Assembly (NCBI GenBank): GCA_903871935.1
Contig: CAIQIQ010000067.1
Location: forward strand, 1-64,000
DNA length: 64,000 bases
From: an uncultured Phycisphaerales bacterium
GTDB lineage: Bacteria > Planctomycetota > Phycisphaerae > Tepidisphaerales > Tepidisphaeraceae
Reading direction: 5' to 3'
The number at the start of each line of letters is the position of its first letter. Position 1 is the stretch's first letter. A program made the translations under genes and the position numbers. The notes under the pieces are model-generated. The model saw only the letters and a program-made list of their open reading frames with translations. It searched no databases and was not told the DNA's origin. Shown piece by piece: positions 1 to 9,074 of this stretch.

Positions 1-763
1 AGCCGTGGGGGTAAGGGGGAACTTTATCCCGACTATGTCAATCAGCCGGTCTTTGCTCAATTCCCGCTTCCGCCCCGCCCACTCGCCCAGCCTGCGCACC
101 CCTATGAAATATCCGGGCTAGGCGCATGTTCTTCAACACATGCAGTCCTGCCCATGCGCGCACAGGCGCGCACCGCGACTTACAGCAATCTTTTCGGATT
201 TTTCGACCCCGACCCCCCAAAACCAATGGAAAATCGAAGATCCGCCCTCAAAGTGGTGCGCTTTGTGCGCAAAAAGCGCGACACCGCCTGTATAGGTAGA
301 GGCCATTGCGCGCCCATCGCTTTTTCTCAACCGAATACCCATACTCCTACCGGATAAGTAGGAAATGCGACCCGATCTGCGCACTCGATCTTGAGCACCT
401 TCCCCACCAACTGTGATCTGCCAAACATATCCCGGCAGACTGTGCGCGCTGACCTGAGCACCTTGTCCGCCACCCATGTCCTGACCGCGCCGCCTCCCTT
501 TCATCCTTCATCCTTGGTGTGTGAGTTATCCACAATCCCATCGAACTTGCGCACCTCCTCTCCAAACCGCTCTTAACTCCATGCCACACCAGCACATACC
601 ACCACGGGGGTACCCCCCACGAGAACCTGCGCACCTGCTACTTATCCACAACCGCCCATTGCTTCTGACTCCTGACTTCTCCTTTGGGAAACTTGTCTGC
701 CGCCGGCGCTGGGGCGAAGATGGCCCACGGCAACGGGAGATCCTAAAGAAAGGCGAAGCAGCG
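1..763. other. Repeat-rich intergenic region, no gene supported
   Basis: No reading frame here has family-like content or a convincing ribosome site. The stretch holds many short copies of a TGCGCACC / TTGAGCACC motif (for example near 390, 462, 547 and 628), low-complexity pieces such as TTTCATCCTTCATCCTT near 499-516 and CTTCTGACTCCTGACTTCTCC-like sequence near 661-681, and an element with two DnaA boxes at 526-650 that is listed separately. The same kinds of motif recur at 33.0-33.4 kb on the opposite strand. The promoter of the downstream fucosidase must lie in the last part, but I see no clear -35/-10 pair. Confidence 0.6.
521..655 (+). repeat. DnaA-box-bounded element, copy A
   Basis: Two perfect DnaA boxes TTATCCACA lie at 526-534 and 642-650, 116 bp apart. 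Between them are two direct copies of a GAACyTGCGCACCTsCT motif (about 543-559 and 623-639) and a 12-bp palindrome GGGGGTACCCCC at 606-617. The same order of parts, with 117-bp box spacing, occurs in inverted orientation at 33038-33163. The function is unknown: the boxes suggest DnaA binding, but two boxes alone do not make an origin. Confidence 0.6.
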
Positions 764-3064
764 ATGTCAGAGATGAAGTTGTGGTACACGCAGGCGGCAG
801 CCGAGTGGAATGAGGCCCTGCCGCTGGGGAACGGCCGGCTGGGGGCCATGCTCTTTGGCGGCGTGGAGGAGGAATTGCTGCAACTCAATGAAGACACGCT
901 CTGGGCAGGGGTGCCCTGTGACTACAACGTGCCCGATGCCCATCGGCACCTGGGCGAGATTCGCCGCTTGCTACTGGCGGGACGCGAGGCAGAGGCGACC
1001 GCTCTGGCGGACCGGGAGTTCATGGGCCGGCCGAAGTTCCAGCATGCGTACCAGCCGCTGGGAGATCTGCGCATCACGTTTGCCGGCCGGGGCGAAGTGC
1101 AGGGATATCGGCGGGAACTGGACCTGGCGACGGGCATTGCGAAGGTGGCCTATCAGCAGGATGGCGTGGCATATGCTCGCAAGTGTTTTGTGTCCGCGCC
1201 GGATCAGGTCATCGTGATGCACCTGACGGCAGGGGCACCGATGAGCTTTGAGGTGAAACTCACCACCGCATTCCCCCATGCGCTGCGTAGTGATGGGCCA
1301 GGGCGCGTGGTGCTGGAGGGGCAGTGGAAGGATGATGGCAAAGAGACGTCCTGGACGGCAGTGACGAAGGGGTTGGGGATGAAGTTTGCCTGTGTAATGC
1401 AGGTGCGGGTGGAGGGGGAGGGCGGCAGCGTTGAGGCGGCCGATGGCGTGCTGCGCGTGCACGGGGCGAGGACGGTAACACTGCTGGTGGCGGCGGCGAC
1501 CAGCTACCGGAACTACCGGGATATCAGTGGAGACCCGGAAGCGATCTGGAAGCGGCAACTTTCGGTGGCGGGGGCGAAGTCGTATACGGAACTGAGGCGC
1601 GAGCATGTGCAAGATTTCGGGACGCTAATGGGAAGGGTGGAGCTGGACCTCGGCGGCCATGAGGCCGATGCAAACCCAACCGATGTAAGGCTGGCGGCCG
1701 CGAAGACGGGCGCAAGCGACTCGGGGCTGGCGGCGATCTACTACCAGTTCGGGCGTTACCTGCTGGTTTCATGCAGCCGACCAGGCACGCAGGCGGCCAA
1801 TCTGCAAGGCATCTGGAACAACGACACCGCGCCGGCCTGGGGAAGCAAGTACACGACCAATATCAACATCCAGATGAACTACTGGCCGGCGGAGGCCAGC
1901 GGCTTGTCTGAGTGCCATGAGCCGCTGTTTGATCTGCTCGATGACCTGCAGGTGACGGGGGCGGCGGCCGCCCGCGCATACTACAACTGCGGCGGGTGGG
2001 TGCTGCACCACAACACCGATGGCTGGCGCGGCGCAGCGCCGGTTGATGGTGTGTGGGGCATCTGGCCGATGGGTTCGGCGTGGTTTGCGCGCCACCCATG
2101 GGAACACTATCTGTATACGCTGGACAAGCAGTTCCTTATGGAGCGCGGCTGGCCAGTGATGAAAGGAGCAGCGCGGTTTGTGCTGGATTTCCTGACCGAA
2201 GCGCCGGCCGGTTCGCGGATGGAGGGAAGGCTGGTGACCTGCCCATCGCACTCGCCCGAGAATGCCTTCAGGAAGGTCGATGGTACGACGAGCCACTTCA
2301 CGTATGCGGCGACGATGGACCTGGAGATCATCTATGACCTGTTCACAAACTGCCTGGATGCGATGAAGGCGCTGGGCGGAGTGGATGAGGAACTGAGGAA
2401 GGAGATAGCCAGCGCCCTGAACCGGCTGGCACCGTTGCAGATTAGCGCTCATACGCAGCGCTTGCAGGAGTGGATCGAGGACTACGCTGAGCCCGAGCCG
2501 GGGCACCGGCATATGTCACATCTGTATGGGCTGTACCCCGGCCACCAGATCAGCCCGCGAAGCACGCCGCAGTTGGCGGCCGCCGCGCGGCGGAGCCTGG
2601 AGTATCGTCTGGCCAATGGCGGTGGCGGGACGGGGTGGAGCCGGGCATGGCTGGTGAGCCTGTTCGCCAGGCTGGAGGATGGGCAGCAGGCCGAGAGCCA
2701 TTTGCGCAAGCTGATGGGCGACTGCACGTTGCCAAATATGTTTGACAATCACCCGCCGTTCCAGATTGATGGGAACTTCGGCGGATCGGCCGGAGTGGCG
2801 GAGATGCTGCTGCAGAGCCATGAGCGCGATGGGCGCGGGGGCTACGTGATCCACCTGCTGCCGGCATTGCCGCCGGCATGGCGCAATGGATCTGTGCGCG
2901 GGTTGCGTGCGCGCGGAGGCGTGGAGGTAGAGATGACATGGAAGGGAGGCAAGTTGACTGAGGCGACGCTGAAGGCGCCTCAAAGCCGGCGATATGCCAT
3001 CCGCCGTGGCGATCGGCTTGAGGTGGTGGAACTGAAGGCGGGTGTACCGATGCGGGTGAGGTGA
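764..3064 (+). CDS. Alpha-L-fucosidase, glycoside hydrolase family 95
   Basis: The 766-residue product has the whole GH95 layout. The N-terminal beta domain opens with GNGRLGAML and [10 protein letters not shown]. An (alpha/alpha)6 barrel follows with NLQGIWN near residue 346 and [12 protein letters not shown] near 366, where the catalytic Asn of the family lies. CPSHSPEN near 495 carries the expected general-acid Glu, [12 protein letters not shown] lies near 583, and DGNFGG near 669 carries the Asp partner. GH95 enzymes release L-fucose (some act on L-galactose) from glycan ends by inversion. I chose the ATG at 764, where similarity to the family begins; the frame stays open upstream for 81 codons without family-like sequence. 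No signal peptide is visible from this start. The window ends in a GH29 fucosidase, which supports fucose-glycan use. Confidence 0.9.
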   Translation: MSEMKLWYTQAAAEWNEALPLGNGRLGAMLFGGVEEELLQLNEDTLWAGVPCDYNVPDAHRHLGEIRRLLLAGREAEATALADREFMGRPKFQHAYQPLGDLRITFAGRGEVQGYRRELDLATGIAKVAYQQDGVAYARKCFVSAPDQVIVMHLTAGAPMSFEVKLTTAFPHALRSDGPGRVVLEGQWKDDGKETSWTAVTKGLGMKFACVMQVRVEGEGGSVEAADGVLRVHGARTVTLLVAAATSYRNYRDISGDPEAIWKRQLSVAGAKSYTELRREHVQDFGTLMGRVELDLGGHEADANPTDVRLAAAKTGASDSGLAAIYYQFGRYLLVSCSRPGTQAANLQGIWNNDTAPAWGSKYTTNINIQMNYWPAEASGLSECHEPLFDLLDDLQVTGAAAARAYYNCGGWVLHHNTDGWRGAAPVDGVWGIWPMGSAWFARHPWEHYLYTLDKQFLMERGWPVMKGAARFVLDFLTEAPAGSRMEGRLVTCPSHSPENAFRKVDGTTSHFTYAATMDLEIIYDLFTNCLDAMKALGGVDEELRKEIASALNRLAPLQISAHTQRLQEWIEDYAEPEPGHRHMSHLYGLYPGHQISPRSTPQLAAAARRSLEYRLANGGGGTGWSRAWLVSLFARLEDGQQAESHLRKLMGDCTLPNMFDNHPPFQIDGNFGGSAGVAEMLLQSHERDGRGGYVIHLLPALPPAWRNGSVRGLRARGGVEVEMTWKGGKLTEATLKAPQSRRYAIRRGDRLEVVELKAGVPMRVR

Positions 3065-3131
3065 ACGAGGTGAGATCGGGTGAAGTGGCTGTCGTGCTGG
3101 AATCACCAAATGCGGGGAGTAAAATGGTGGC

Positions 3132-3362
3132 ATGAGCACCGTTGCGTTAAGACAAGAAGCCAAAGCATTGATCGACGCAATGTCGGGGGCACAGTTGCGG
3201 GTGGCATCAGAGTTTCTCGCATTCGTCAAGGATCGTCAGACCGACGCGGCCACGCTTGAGCTATTGACGATTCCGGGATTTGAGAAGTCATTTGCCCGCG
3301 GGATGCAGGACATCAAAGCCGGGCGCACCAAGCCGTGGCGCAGGGTACGAGCCGATGTATAG
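3132..3362 (+). CDS. Small antitoxin-like protein
   Basis: 76 residues, mostly helical, with the start MSTVALRQEAKALIDAM and a segment ELLTIPGFEKSFARGMQDI. Short proteins with the pattern 'L..IPGFxxSxxRGxxDIxxGR' commonly sit just upstream of RelE/ParE-type toxins as antitoxins; this is from general knowledge of such pairs, not from a search. The last codons overlap an ATG (3355) that begins a short toxin-like frame, the arrangement expected of a toxin-antitoxin operon. The toxin partner appears truncated, so this may be an orphan. Confidence 0.5.
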   Translation: MSTVALRQEAKALIDAMSGAQLRVASEFLAFVKDRQTDAATLELLTIPGFEKSFARGMQDIKAGRTKPWRRVRADV

Positions 3363-3480
3363 GCTCGAGCTTCGGCTTGATCGCGGCCTTGTTAAGGTGC
3401 GTACAGTTCCGGGTTGCCAGAAGCACCATATACTCCCCGCTCCACCTACGCTTGGGTACGCAGCTCTTCTTGGGGAATAG
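3355..3480 (+). pseudogene. Possible remnant of a RelE/ParE-type toxin
   Basis: An ATG overlapping the stop of the upstream antitoxin-like gene opens a 41-codon frame starting MYRLELR, a start typical of RelE/ParE toxins. After about 15 codons the reading leaves any toxin-like pattern and runs antiparallel into the 3' end of the minus-strand zinc-ribbon gene, which ends at 3446. The simplest reading is that a rearrangement removed most of the toxin. The evidence is only the start position and the first seven residues, so this could be chance. Confidence 0.3.
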
Positions 3481-4219
3481 CCGTTCCACATTCGGGACAG
3501 CGGTCCGGACTCGCGCGAAGATCATACGCGCAGACCGAGCACAGATGATTCTCAAGCCGCCACGCTGCTCGGCGTCGGTTCCAGTGCCAGCGAAGGAGGC
3601 AGAACATCGGCAGAATCAGCAATGGTGCAACCATCTGAGTGAACCACTGACGCGCCGGCGGAGCGATCAACGACGCCGCTAATCGGTTCCCGTTGGCGAT
3701 GATCCGGTTTCGCTCGGCGATTATCTTATTATTCTCAGTTAGGCGGCGGATGTCATCCTTCAGATCCCCGCCCGACGCGTCGAAGTTCGGCTTGACAGCG
3801 CGCGCCAACTCGTAGTTGTTAGCTTGTATCTTCGCCAGGGTCTCTGCTCTCTCCGATGCACGGTTCAAGTCGGCCCTGATTGACATGACTATGCACGTGA
3901 CGCAAAGAAGAAGAGACAGCAACGCAAGGATAGCCAGTGAAGAGCGATAGCCACCTCCGTGCGATGCGCTAACCGTTATCGTGTGCGCGCGTGCGCCGGT
4001 GGCATGAGGTTCACGAAGCGGGTACTTCCACTTCACAATTCCCGCGACGACGATCCATAGCCACACGCACAGAATGATCGGGATGACCGCACTCGCCACC
4101 GGAGAACCCGACCGAAAAGAAGTTTGCGCTGCAACCAACAGGATGATTGCCCCCGACGGACCATATGTTCTCACGAACGCAACGGCCGGATTACCGTTCC
4201 TGGTCTCTATTGCTGCCAT
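3446..4219 (-). CDS. Membrane protein with C-terminal zinc ribbon
   Basis: 257 residues. Two hydrophobic segments lie near residues 22-36 and 42-63, a third near 95-112 and a fourth near 190-205. Between the last two is a polar, helical, probably coiled stretch rich in Asn, Arg and Glu (about 115-175). The C-terminus has CSVCAYDLRASPDRCPECGT, a four-cysteine zinc ribbon frequent at the ends of planctomycete membrane proteins. No enzymatic motif is visible and the role is unknown. The gene is separate from the lyase gene downstream on the same map but further along (4368-6269, same strand); the 148-bp gap between them shows no terminator. Confidence 0.6.
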   Translation of the reverse strand: MAAIETRNGNPAVAFVRTYGPSGAIILLVAAQTSFRSGSPVASAVIPIILCVWLWIVVAGIVKWKYPLREPHATGARAHTITVSASHGGGYRSSLAILALLSLLLCVTCIVMSIRADLNRASERAETLAKIQANNYELARAVKPNFDASGGDLKDDIRRLTENNKIIAERNRIIANGNRLAASLIAPPARQWFTQMVAPLLILPMFCLLRWHWNRRRAAWRLENHLCSVCAYDLRASPDRCPECGTAIPQEELRTQA

Positions 4220-4367
4220 CCTGCTCCCTTTGGGCCATTATCATCCTCCACCGGGCTGCCGACTTCAACTCGTGCCTCAGCATCTTTCTCGGACTCGGAA
4301 AGGAGGATGCGATGCGCCGGCCAAAGCCGGCGCACTGCAATGAATGCAGCAATCACACAAAGGCAGC

Positions 4368-6269
4368 TTAGCGAACCCCAATCGCTCCGAATGTGGGCAC
4401 CTTCGTACCGTCCGGGGAGAACACCAGTTCCTCGCCACCGATCCGTACCACCCCGGCCGAGGGAGCGGAAATATCTGGCGCTACCTCGCCTTCGGCCAGC
4501 GGCACGAGGGCGACGATGAACTCTGCGGAGATAGCCTTCTCCGTCGCGGCGATGCGCATGGTGAAGGGCTGCGGAACGTTGATGTTCTCTCCCAGGCCGG
4601 GCATGAGGCTGATGGTCACTTGCGCCGGCGAAAGCACCACGCCGATAAGCCGCGCCTTGCGGCCGCGAATCTCGAAACGGTTGCCATTGACCACCACTTC
4701 ACCGCCGGGCTGAAGCATGAAGTCGAACTGTTCGGGGGCGGGAGTGCGGGCGAGGTCGCGCACCAGCACGTACCCCCACTTGCCTGTGCCGGCGCCGGCA
4801 CCAGTGTCCGGCTGCCGCAGCACCAGTTCGCGCGCCACGAGAGATGCGTTGTCGTAGCACGCGGTGGCATCGGAGCGCAGCCAGAGCACGCCATCGCGCT
4901 CCTGCGAGTGGGTAATCACGCCTCGGGCCTCGGGGGCATTGCGCTGGTTGCGGCCGCTGATCACGAGGCAGTTGTGCCCGGCAGTGCCGGTGCTGAAGTA
5001 CATGGTCTCGCGGTTGAAGTAGCCGGGGCCAACCTTGCCGTAGCCGTAGTCCTGCAGCAGGAACTCACCTGCCGCGTTGAGCAGGAAGTCGTTTACGTCG
5101 AAGTGCGAGTGGGACACGTTGACCTGGCCGCTGCGGAAGTGCACGGTAAGGGCATCTTTCTCCCAGCTTGTGCGCAATCCCGCGAAGCCGGTTTCCGGGA
5201 AGATGCTCCAAAGAGGCGTGTTGGCAGGCCGCTGGGCGGGGACGGTTGGATCGAACCACAGGAGCGAATAGAGACAGGGGTCCGGTTCGTTGCGATCGGG
5301 CAGGGCCTCCGCAAGCCACTGCGCCAGCGGGCTGCGATACTCGGCGGCCATGCGATACATCGTCGTGCGCATGGCGTGCCAGTCGCGGGTGTGCCCATCG
5401 CCGAAGTTGGCGATCTGGGGCATCTCCGGCCCGGCCATGTGCAGCCGGAAGAGATGGCTATACCGCAGATTGGTGGTGGCGTAGAAGTCGGTCTGGAAGA
5501 AAGGGCGCAGAGCGGTGATGACGCGGATGAGAGACTCAAAGCCGTATCCCCAGTACGGCACTCCCTCTTCGTACGATCCATCATCGGGCAGTTCCGCGAA
5601 AATGTGTTGGTAGGCCCACTCTACCTTCTGGAACCAAACGCCGGCCTCGGCCGTCTCGCCGGCCAGCGCGGCCGCAGTGAGCCCCAGCCCGCCGTAGTCG
5701 ATGAACGCGTGGTTCTGTCGCCACGCCGCCTTCCACCATCCGGTGTCGGTGATTCCCTCGGCGGCCTCGTACATGTCGCGGCCCCGGCGCACGAGCAGTT
5801 CCCGCAACGTCCGTCGGTCCTGCTCCGACCAGCGGTCATACAGCCAGTCATAGGCGATGGACAGGCCGTAGAGTGTATGCGCTGCCGCCAGGCCGGAGTT
5901 CTGGAATACTCCCGCTCCCCACAGCGGGTATTCGGCCGGCTTGAGCGCCCATTTCCGCGCTGCCTCGAAGTACCTGGGATCGGGATCCAGCAGGGCAACC
6001 AGCGCCAGCGCTGGTACGCGGTATCCATAGTTGCGTTGATACAGCATCTCGTCATTGGGCGTCCCCGGACGGGTGGGATCTCCCTCGATGCCACGGTATT
6101 CGGGCGGATTCTCGTCGACGACCGCCTCAACGGCAGCCTTGAGCTTTTCCCACTTTTCCCGGTGTGTCGTGGCGATCTTCCGCTTGAGCTGCGCCAGCCC
6201 CCCCGCGTCGAAAAACAGGCGAGGTCGGCCGGTCTGTACGATCTTCGCTTCGAGTTCCGCAGTAGTCAT
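4368..6269 (-). CDS. Heparinase II/III-family polysaccharide lyase
   Basis: 633 residues. The N-terminal two thirds are an (alpha/alpha) toroid, with GRPRLFFDAGGLAQLKRK at the start, YDWLYDRW and a QNHAFIDYGGLG segment. The C-terminal beta-sandwich of the heparinase II/III family begins around SIFPETGFAGLRTSW and contains SHSHFDVNDFLL and TAGHNCL. His and Tyr residues in these segments match the usual catalytic positions, but I cannot assign the substrate or PL family number. The ATG at 6269 is chosen because GAGGA stands 5 bases upstream; the frame could extend to 6380 without similarity. No signal peptide is evident from this start, unusual for a lyase acting on extracellular polymer. Confidence 0.75.
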   Translation of the reverse strand: MTTAELEAKIVQTGRPRLFFDAGGLAQLKRKIATTHREKWEKLKAAVEAVVDENPPEYRGIEGDPTRPGTPNDEMLYQRNYGYRVPALALVALLDPDPRYFEAARKWALKPAEYPLWGAGVFQNSGLAAAHTLYGLSIAYDWLYDRWSEQDRRTLRELLVRRGRDMYEAAEGITDTGWWKAAWRQNHAFIDYGGLGLTAAALAGETAEAGVWFQKVEWAYQHIFAELPDDGSYEEGVPYWGYGFESLIRVITALRPFFQTDFYATTNLRYSHLFRLHMAGPEMPQIANFGDGHTRDWHAMRTTMYRMAAEYRSPLAQWLAEALPDRNEPDPCLYSLLWFDPTVPAQRPANTPLWSIFPETGFAGLRTSWEKDALTVHFRSGQVNVSHSHFDVNDFLLNAAGEFLLQDYGYGKVGPGYFNRETMYFSTGTAGHNCLVISGRNQRNAPEARGVITHSQERDGVLWLRSDATACYDNASLVARELVLRQPDTGAGAGTGKWGYVLVRDLARTPAPEQFDFMLQPGGEVVVNGNRFEIRGRKARLIGVVLSPAQVTISLMPGLGENINVPQPFTMRIAATEKAISAEFIVALVPLAEGEVAPDISAPSAGVVRIGGEELVFSPDGTKVPTFGAIGVR

Positions 6270-6374
6270 TTGGTCCTCAGTTTCCTGTGCTTCTGTCCAG
6301 GCCCTGTAACCTTCCGCATCGGTTGCTTCTTGTAGAGGCAGATGGCGGTGCCATCGTAGAAAGCGAGTCGAACT

Positions 6375-6623
6375 ATGCAAGCTGTACGCCTACTTTGGGG
6401 CCTGGTGGCGATCTTCGGCATGATGATCGCCATGGTGCCGCTGCTGGGTGCGCTCAATTGGCTGAATATCCCATTTGCCTTTTTTGGACTGCTGATCAGC
6501 AGCTTGACGCTGGGCACCAGTAACGACAAGCCATGTCGAGGCAGCGCGGCCGGGATGGCGCTGTGCGCAACCGCCATCGGGCTGGGGATGATCCGATTGT
6601 TCCTGGGTTGCGGATTGCTCTAG
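6375..6623 (+). CDS. Small membrane protein
   Basis: 82 residues with hydrophobic segments at about 5-27, 30-46 and 60-82, so two or three membrane helices and almost no soluble part. The last 12 codons, GMIRLFLGCGLL, lie in a 39-bp sequence repeated with four mismatches at 8281-8319. An imperfect inverted repeat (GGCCCTGC near 6624, GCAGGGGCC near 6649) follows the stop and could be a weak terminator, though it has no T run. No function can be assigned. Confidence 0.5.
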   Translation: MQAVRLLWGLVAIFGMMIAMVPLLGALNWLNIPFAFFGLLISSLTLGTSNDKPCRGSAAGMALCATAIGLGMIRLFLGCGLL

Positions 6624-6733
6624 GGCCCTGCTCGATGCGGGTATCGTGGCAGGGGCCAAAGGCCGAGGCACGCTGCATGGATCCATATTATCGTAGAGCG
6701 GCTCGAGCGGCCCAAGAGCCGGCAAATGAAGTA

Positions 6734-8188
6734 ATGCGGATAGTCACCTTTACCGGGTACAGAACTATGACATTTGGTTCACTGATATGCAATTTTTTGG
6801 CTCTGACCTGTGCCGGCTTGTCTTCTCTCGGCACGGTTCGAGCAGAGCCGCCGGAATTCAAGGCCGGCGGGAATTGGCTGGGCACCCTTCCGATTCCTTC
6901 TGGAGAGATACGGTTTGTGTTCCGGATAGCCGAAGGACCAGGAGGGCGGCTTAGCGCCGTCGCGGACAGCCCCGATCAGGAAGTTTTCGATATTCCCGTG
7001 GACCAAGTCATTTGCGCCAACCGCAGCATACGGATGCGAATCCAAGCTCTGCATGGTGGTTATGAAGGCGCTTTCACCACCGGAGACACCATCGACGGCA
7101 AGCTGATTCAAGGCAACAAGAAGATTCCCTTGCCGTTGAAGCGAGTGGATAATGCGCCCTTGCCGCCCAAGCGTCCGCAGAACCCAATACGGCCTTTCCC
7201 TTATGATGAACAAGAGGTCGTGGTTGATAACGCAGGTATCAAACTTGCCGGGACCCTCACTTTGCCGCGTGCTCAAGGTCCTTTCCCCGCCGTAATTCTC
7301 TTGACCGGTTCCGGACCGCAAAATCGTGACGAAATGATCTTCAACCATCGCCCCTTTCTCGTGCTTGCTGATCATTTGACACGCCAGGGCTTCGCGGTAT
7401 TGCGAACTGATGATCGGGGAGTAGGGGAATCAACAGGCGATTTCGAGCCAGCCACAATGAGGGACTCTACCGGTGACGCGCTTGCCTGCGTCAAATTCCT
7501 GAAGAACCGCCCTGAGATTAAATGCACGGCCATCGGTCTGTTGGGCCATAGTGAGGGAGGCTGTGTAGCCACGATGGCGGCCGCCCAATCATCCGATGTC
7601 ACCTTTGTCATCATGATGGCTGGCCTGGGCATAAAGGGGTATGACAACATGGTGTTGCAGGACTATCTGAGTGCCAGACAGGCGGGTGCCATTGAAACCG
7701 AAGCCGTGTGGGTACGCGATTGGGTAAGAAAGTTTTACTTAGTCCCCTTGCAGGAAAAAGACAATAACTCTGCCGAAGCCAGATTACGGGCGATGCGCAA
7801 CGCCATTCGTCCGGAAGAAAAGGCCGCCGCGCGTTGGATGGGAGGCATTACTTTGGACCCGAAATATGCGGTGTCTCCGCCGATGCGGATGATGCTTGCC
7901 TTTGATCCCATTCCATTCATCAACCGGGTAAAATGCCCAGTCCTTGCGCTTAATGGTGACAAAGATGTTCAGGTGCCAGCCACGGATAATCTCGAGGGCC
8001 TGGCGCATGCCTTCAAAGAGGCCGGTAACGCACGCGTCGTCATCATGAAACTGCCCAATCTCAACCACCTTTTCCAAACCGTAGTTCCGGGAGGACCCAC
8101 TGATTACGGCCAGATCGAGGAAACCCTCGCGCCTGTCGCCCTTGCTGCAATCAGCGATTGGCTGAAGACACATGTGCCTGACCGCTGA
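6734..8188 (+). CDS. Secreted alpha/beta hydrolase
   Basis: 484 residues from the ATG at 6734; the ATG at 6767 is an alternative and gives a tidier signal peptide ending near VRAEPPEF. A small N-terminal beta domain (about 40-150) precedes an alpha/beta hydrolase fold. That fold has LTGSGPQNRDE for the oxyanion region, DDRGVGES, the nucleophile elbow GHSEGG, a late ALNGDKDVQVP Asp segment and a His in LPNLNHLFQ. These are the Ser-Asp-His triad parts of the family that includes many peptidases and esterases of the S9/dienelactone-hydrolase type. The likely place of action is periplasmic. The gene lies exactly between two 39-bp direct repeats. Substrate unknown. Confidence 0.75.
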   Translation: MRIVTFTGYRTMTFGSLICNFLALTCAGLSSLGTVRAEPPEFKAGGNWLGTLPIPSGEIRFVFRIAEGPGGRLSAVADSPDQEVFDIPVDQVICANRSIRMRIQALHGGYEGAFTTGDTIDGKLIQGNKKIPLPLKRVDNAPLPPKRPQNPIRPFPYDEQEVVVDNAGIKLAGTLTLPRAQGPFPAVILLTGSGPQNRDEMIFNHRPFLVLADHLTRQGFAVLRTDDRGVGESTGDFEPATMRDSTGDALACVKFLKNRPEIKCTAIGLLGHSEGGCVATMAAAQSSDVTFVIMMAGLGIKGYDNMVLQDYLSARQAGAIETEAVWVRDWVRKFYLVPLQEKDNNSAEARLRAMRNAIRPEEKAAARWMGGITLDPKYAVSPPMRMMLAFDPIPFINRVKCPVLALNGDKDVQVPATDNLEGLAHAFKEAGNARVVIMKLPNLNHLFQTVVPGGPTDYGQIEETLAPVALAAISDWLKTHVPDR

Positions 8189-8280
8189 TCTGTGTGCAGT
8201 CAAAACCAAGGGATGGATGGTGGGAAGGTGACATCCCGCATTGCTGCCGCACGCAACGAGATATCATCCCTTCATCTTTG

Positions 8281-8319
8281 GGAATGATCCGGTTGTTCCT
8301 GGGTTGTGGATTGCTGTAG
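8281..8319 (+). repeat. 39-bp copy of the 3' end of the small membrane-protein gene
   Basis: This stretch matches 6585-6623 at 35 of 39 positions and still encodes MIRLFLGCGLL followed by a stop in the same phase. No upstream part of the small gene is recognisable here. It is either the stump of a second, decayed copy of that gene or a repeat left by insertion or duplication of the 1.7 kb carrying the hydrolase. Confidence 0.65.
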
Positions 8320-8376
8320 ACGACTGACTGATGCCAATGTATTGACAAAAGGCACACGGTGTCATAGGATTCCAGG

Positions 8377-8655
8377 ATGAAGATCATCCTGTGGGATGAG
8401 CAGAAGAATGCATGGCTCAAACAGAATCGCCGGTTGGGGTTTGAACGGGTTGCCGCGCTGATGGAACAGGGCCAGGTGCTGGACTTGATGGATCATCCCG
8501 ACCAGGAGAAATACCCCAACCAGAGAATGGCGATTGTCGAAGTTGACGGATATGCGTACCTCGTGCCTTATGTTGAAGATAGCGAAACTGTATTTCTGAA
8601 GACGGTCATTCCAAGCCGCAAGGCAACCAGGAAGTATCTGGGGAGAGCAAAATGA
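8377..8655 (+). CDS. BrnT-like toxin
   Basis: 92 residues beginning MKIILWDEQKNAWL, with WDE-KN near the start, a central HPDQEKYPNQ and a C-terminal VIPSRKATRKYL. This pattern belongs to small proteins usually annotated as BrnT-family toxins, ribonucleases of the RelE-like fold. The stop overlaps the next start (ATGA), so toxin and antitoxin are translationally coupled, with the toxin first as in brnTA loci. A GTCATAGGAT-like sequence precedes it but I do not call a promoter. Catalytic residues were not verified. Confidence 0.65.
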   Translation: MKIILWDEQKNAWLKQNRRLGFERVAALMEQGQVLDLMDHPDQEKYPNQRMAIVEVDGYAYLVPYVEDSETVFLKTVIPSRKATRKYLGRAK

Positions 8656-8936
8656 AGAAGCCGAAACTTGACGCGGAAGAAAAAGAGATCCTGGCATCCT
8701 ACGAGCGTGAGGAGTGGCGCCCGATCAAGGGCGGGAAGTCGGAGATTTCCAGATTACGGCAGTATGCGCGCCATACCCTCCAGAAGAACCGGCGGGTCAA
8801 CATCCGCATGGCCGAGCGTGATCTGGCTGGCATCCAGGCCAGGGCGATCGAGGAGGGAATTCCCTATCAGACACTGATTTCCAGCATCCTGCACAAGTAC
8901 CTCTCAGGCCGCTTGAGTGAGAAGACTACAGCCTGA
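8652..8936 (+). CDS. CopG/BrnA-type ribbon-helix-helix antitoxin
   Basis: 94 residues. The N-terminal LDAEEKEILASYEREEW and the C-terminal VNIRMAERDLAGIQ...GIPYQTLISSILHKYLSG form the usual pattern of CopG-family antitoxins: a toxin-binding N-terminal part followed by a beta strand and two helices for DNA binding. It overlaps the toxin gene by four bases. By family behaviour it should neutralise the toxin and repress the operon. Confidence 0.75.
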   Translation: MKKPKLDAEEKEILASYEREEWRPIKGGKSEISRLRQYARHTLQKNRRVNIRMAERDLAGIQARAIEEGIPYQTLISSILHKYLSGRLSEKTTA

Positions 8937-9074
8937 AGCCGGAACACCTGGCATGGCGTGATATGGGGACAGCGGGAATACGATTGTGTGCTTGCATCAG
9001 GATTAGCGGGGCAGGACAAAAGATGCAATCGGTCCGTTACGTTCTCGCCACATGCTACGGCGTTCATCCGGCAA

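Noticed and set aside
521-655. Chromosomal replication origin
   Set aside because: Only two DnaA boxes, no dnaA, dnaN or gidA gene nearby, and a second similar element exists at 33 kb.
4344-6335. 663-codon open frame on the plus strand opposite the lyase gene
   Set aside because: The minus-strand product has heparinase motifs and a ribosome site; the plus-strand product has none.
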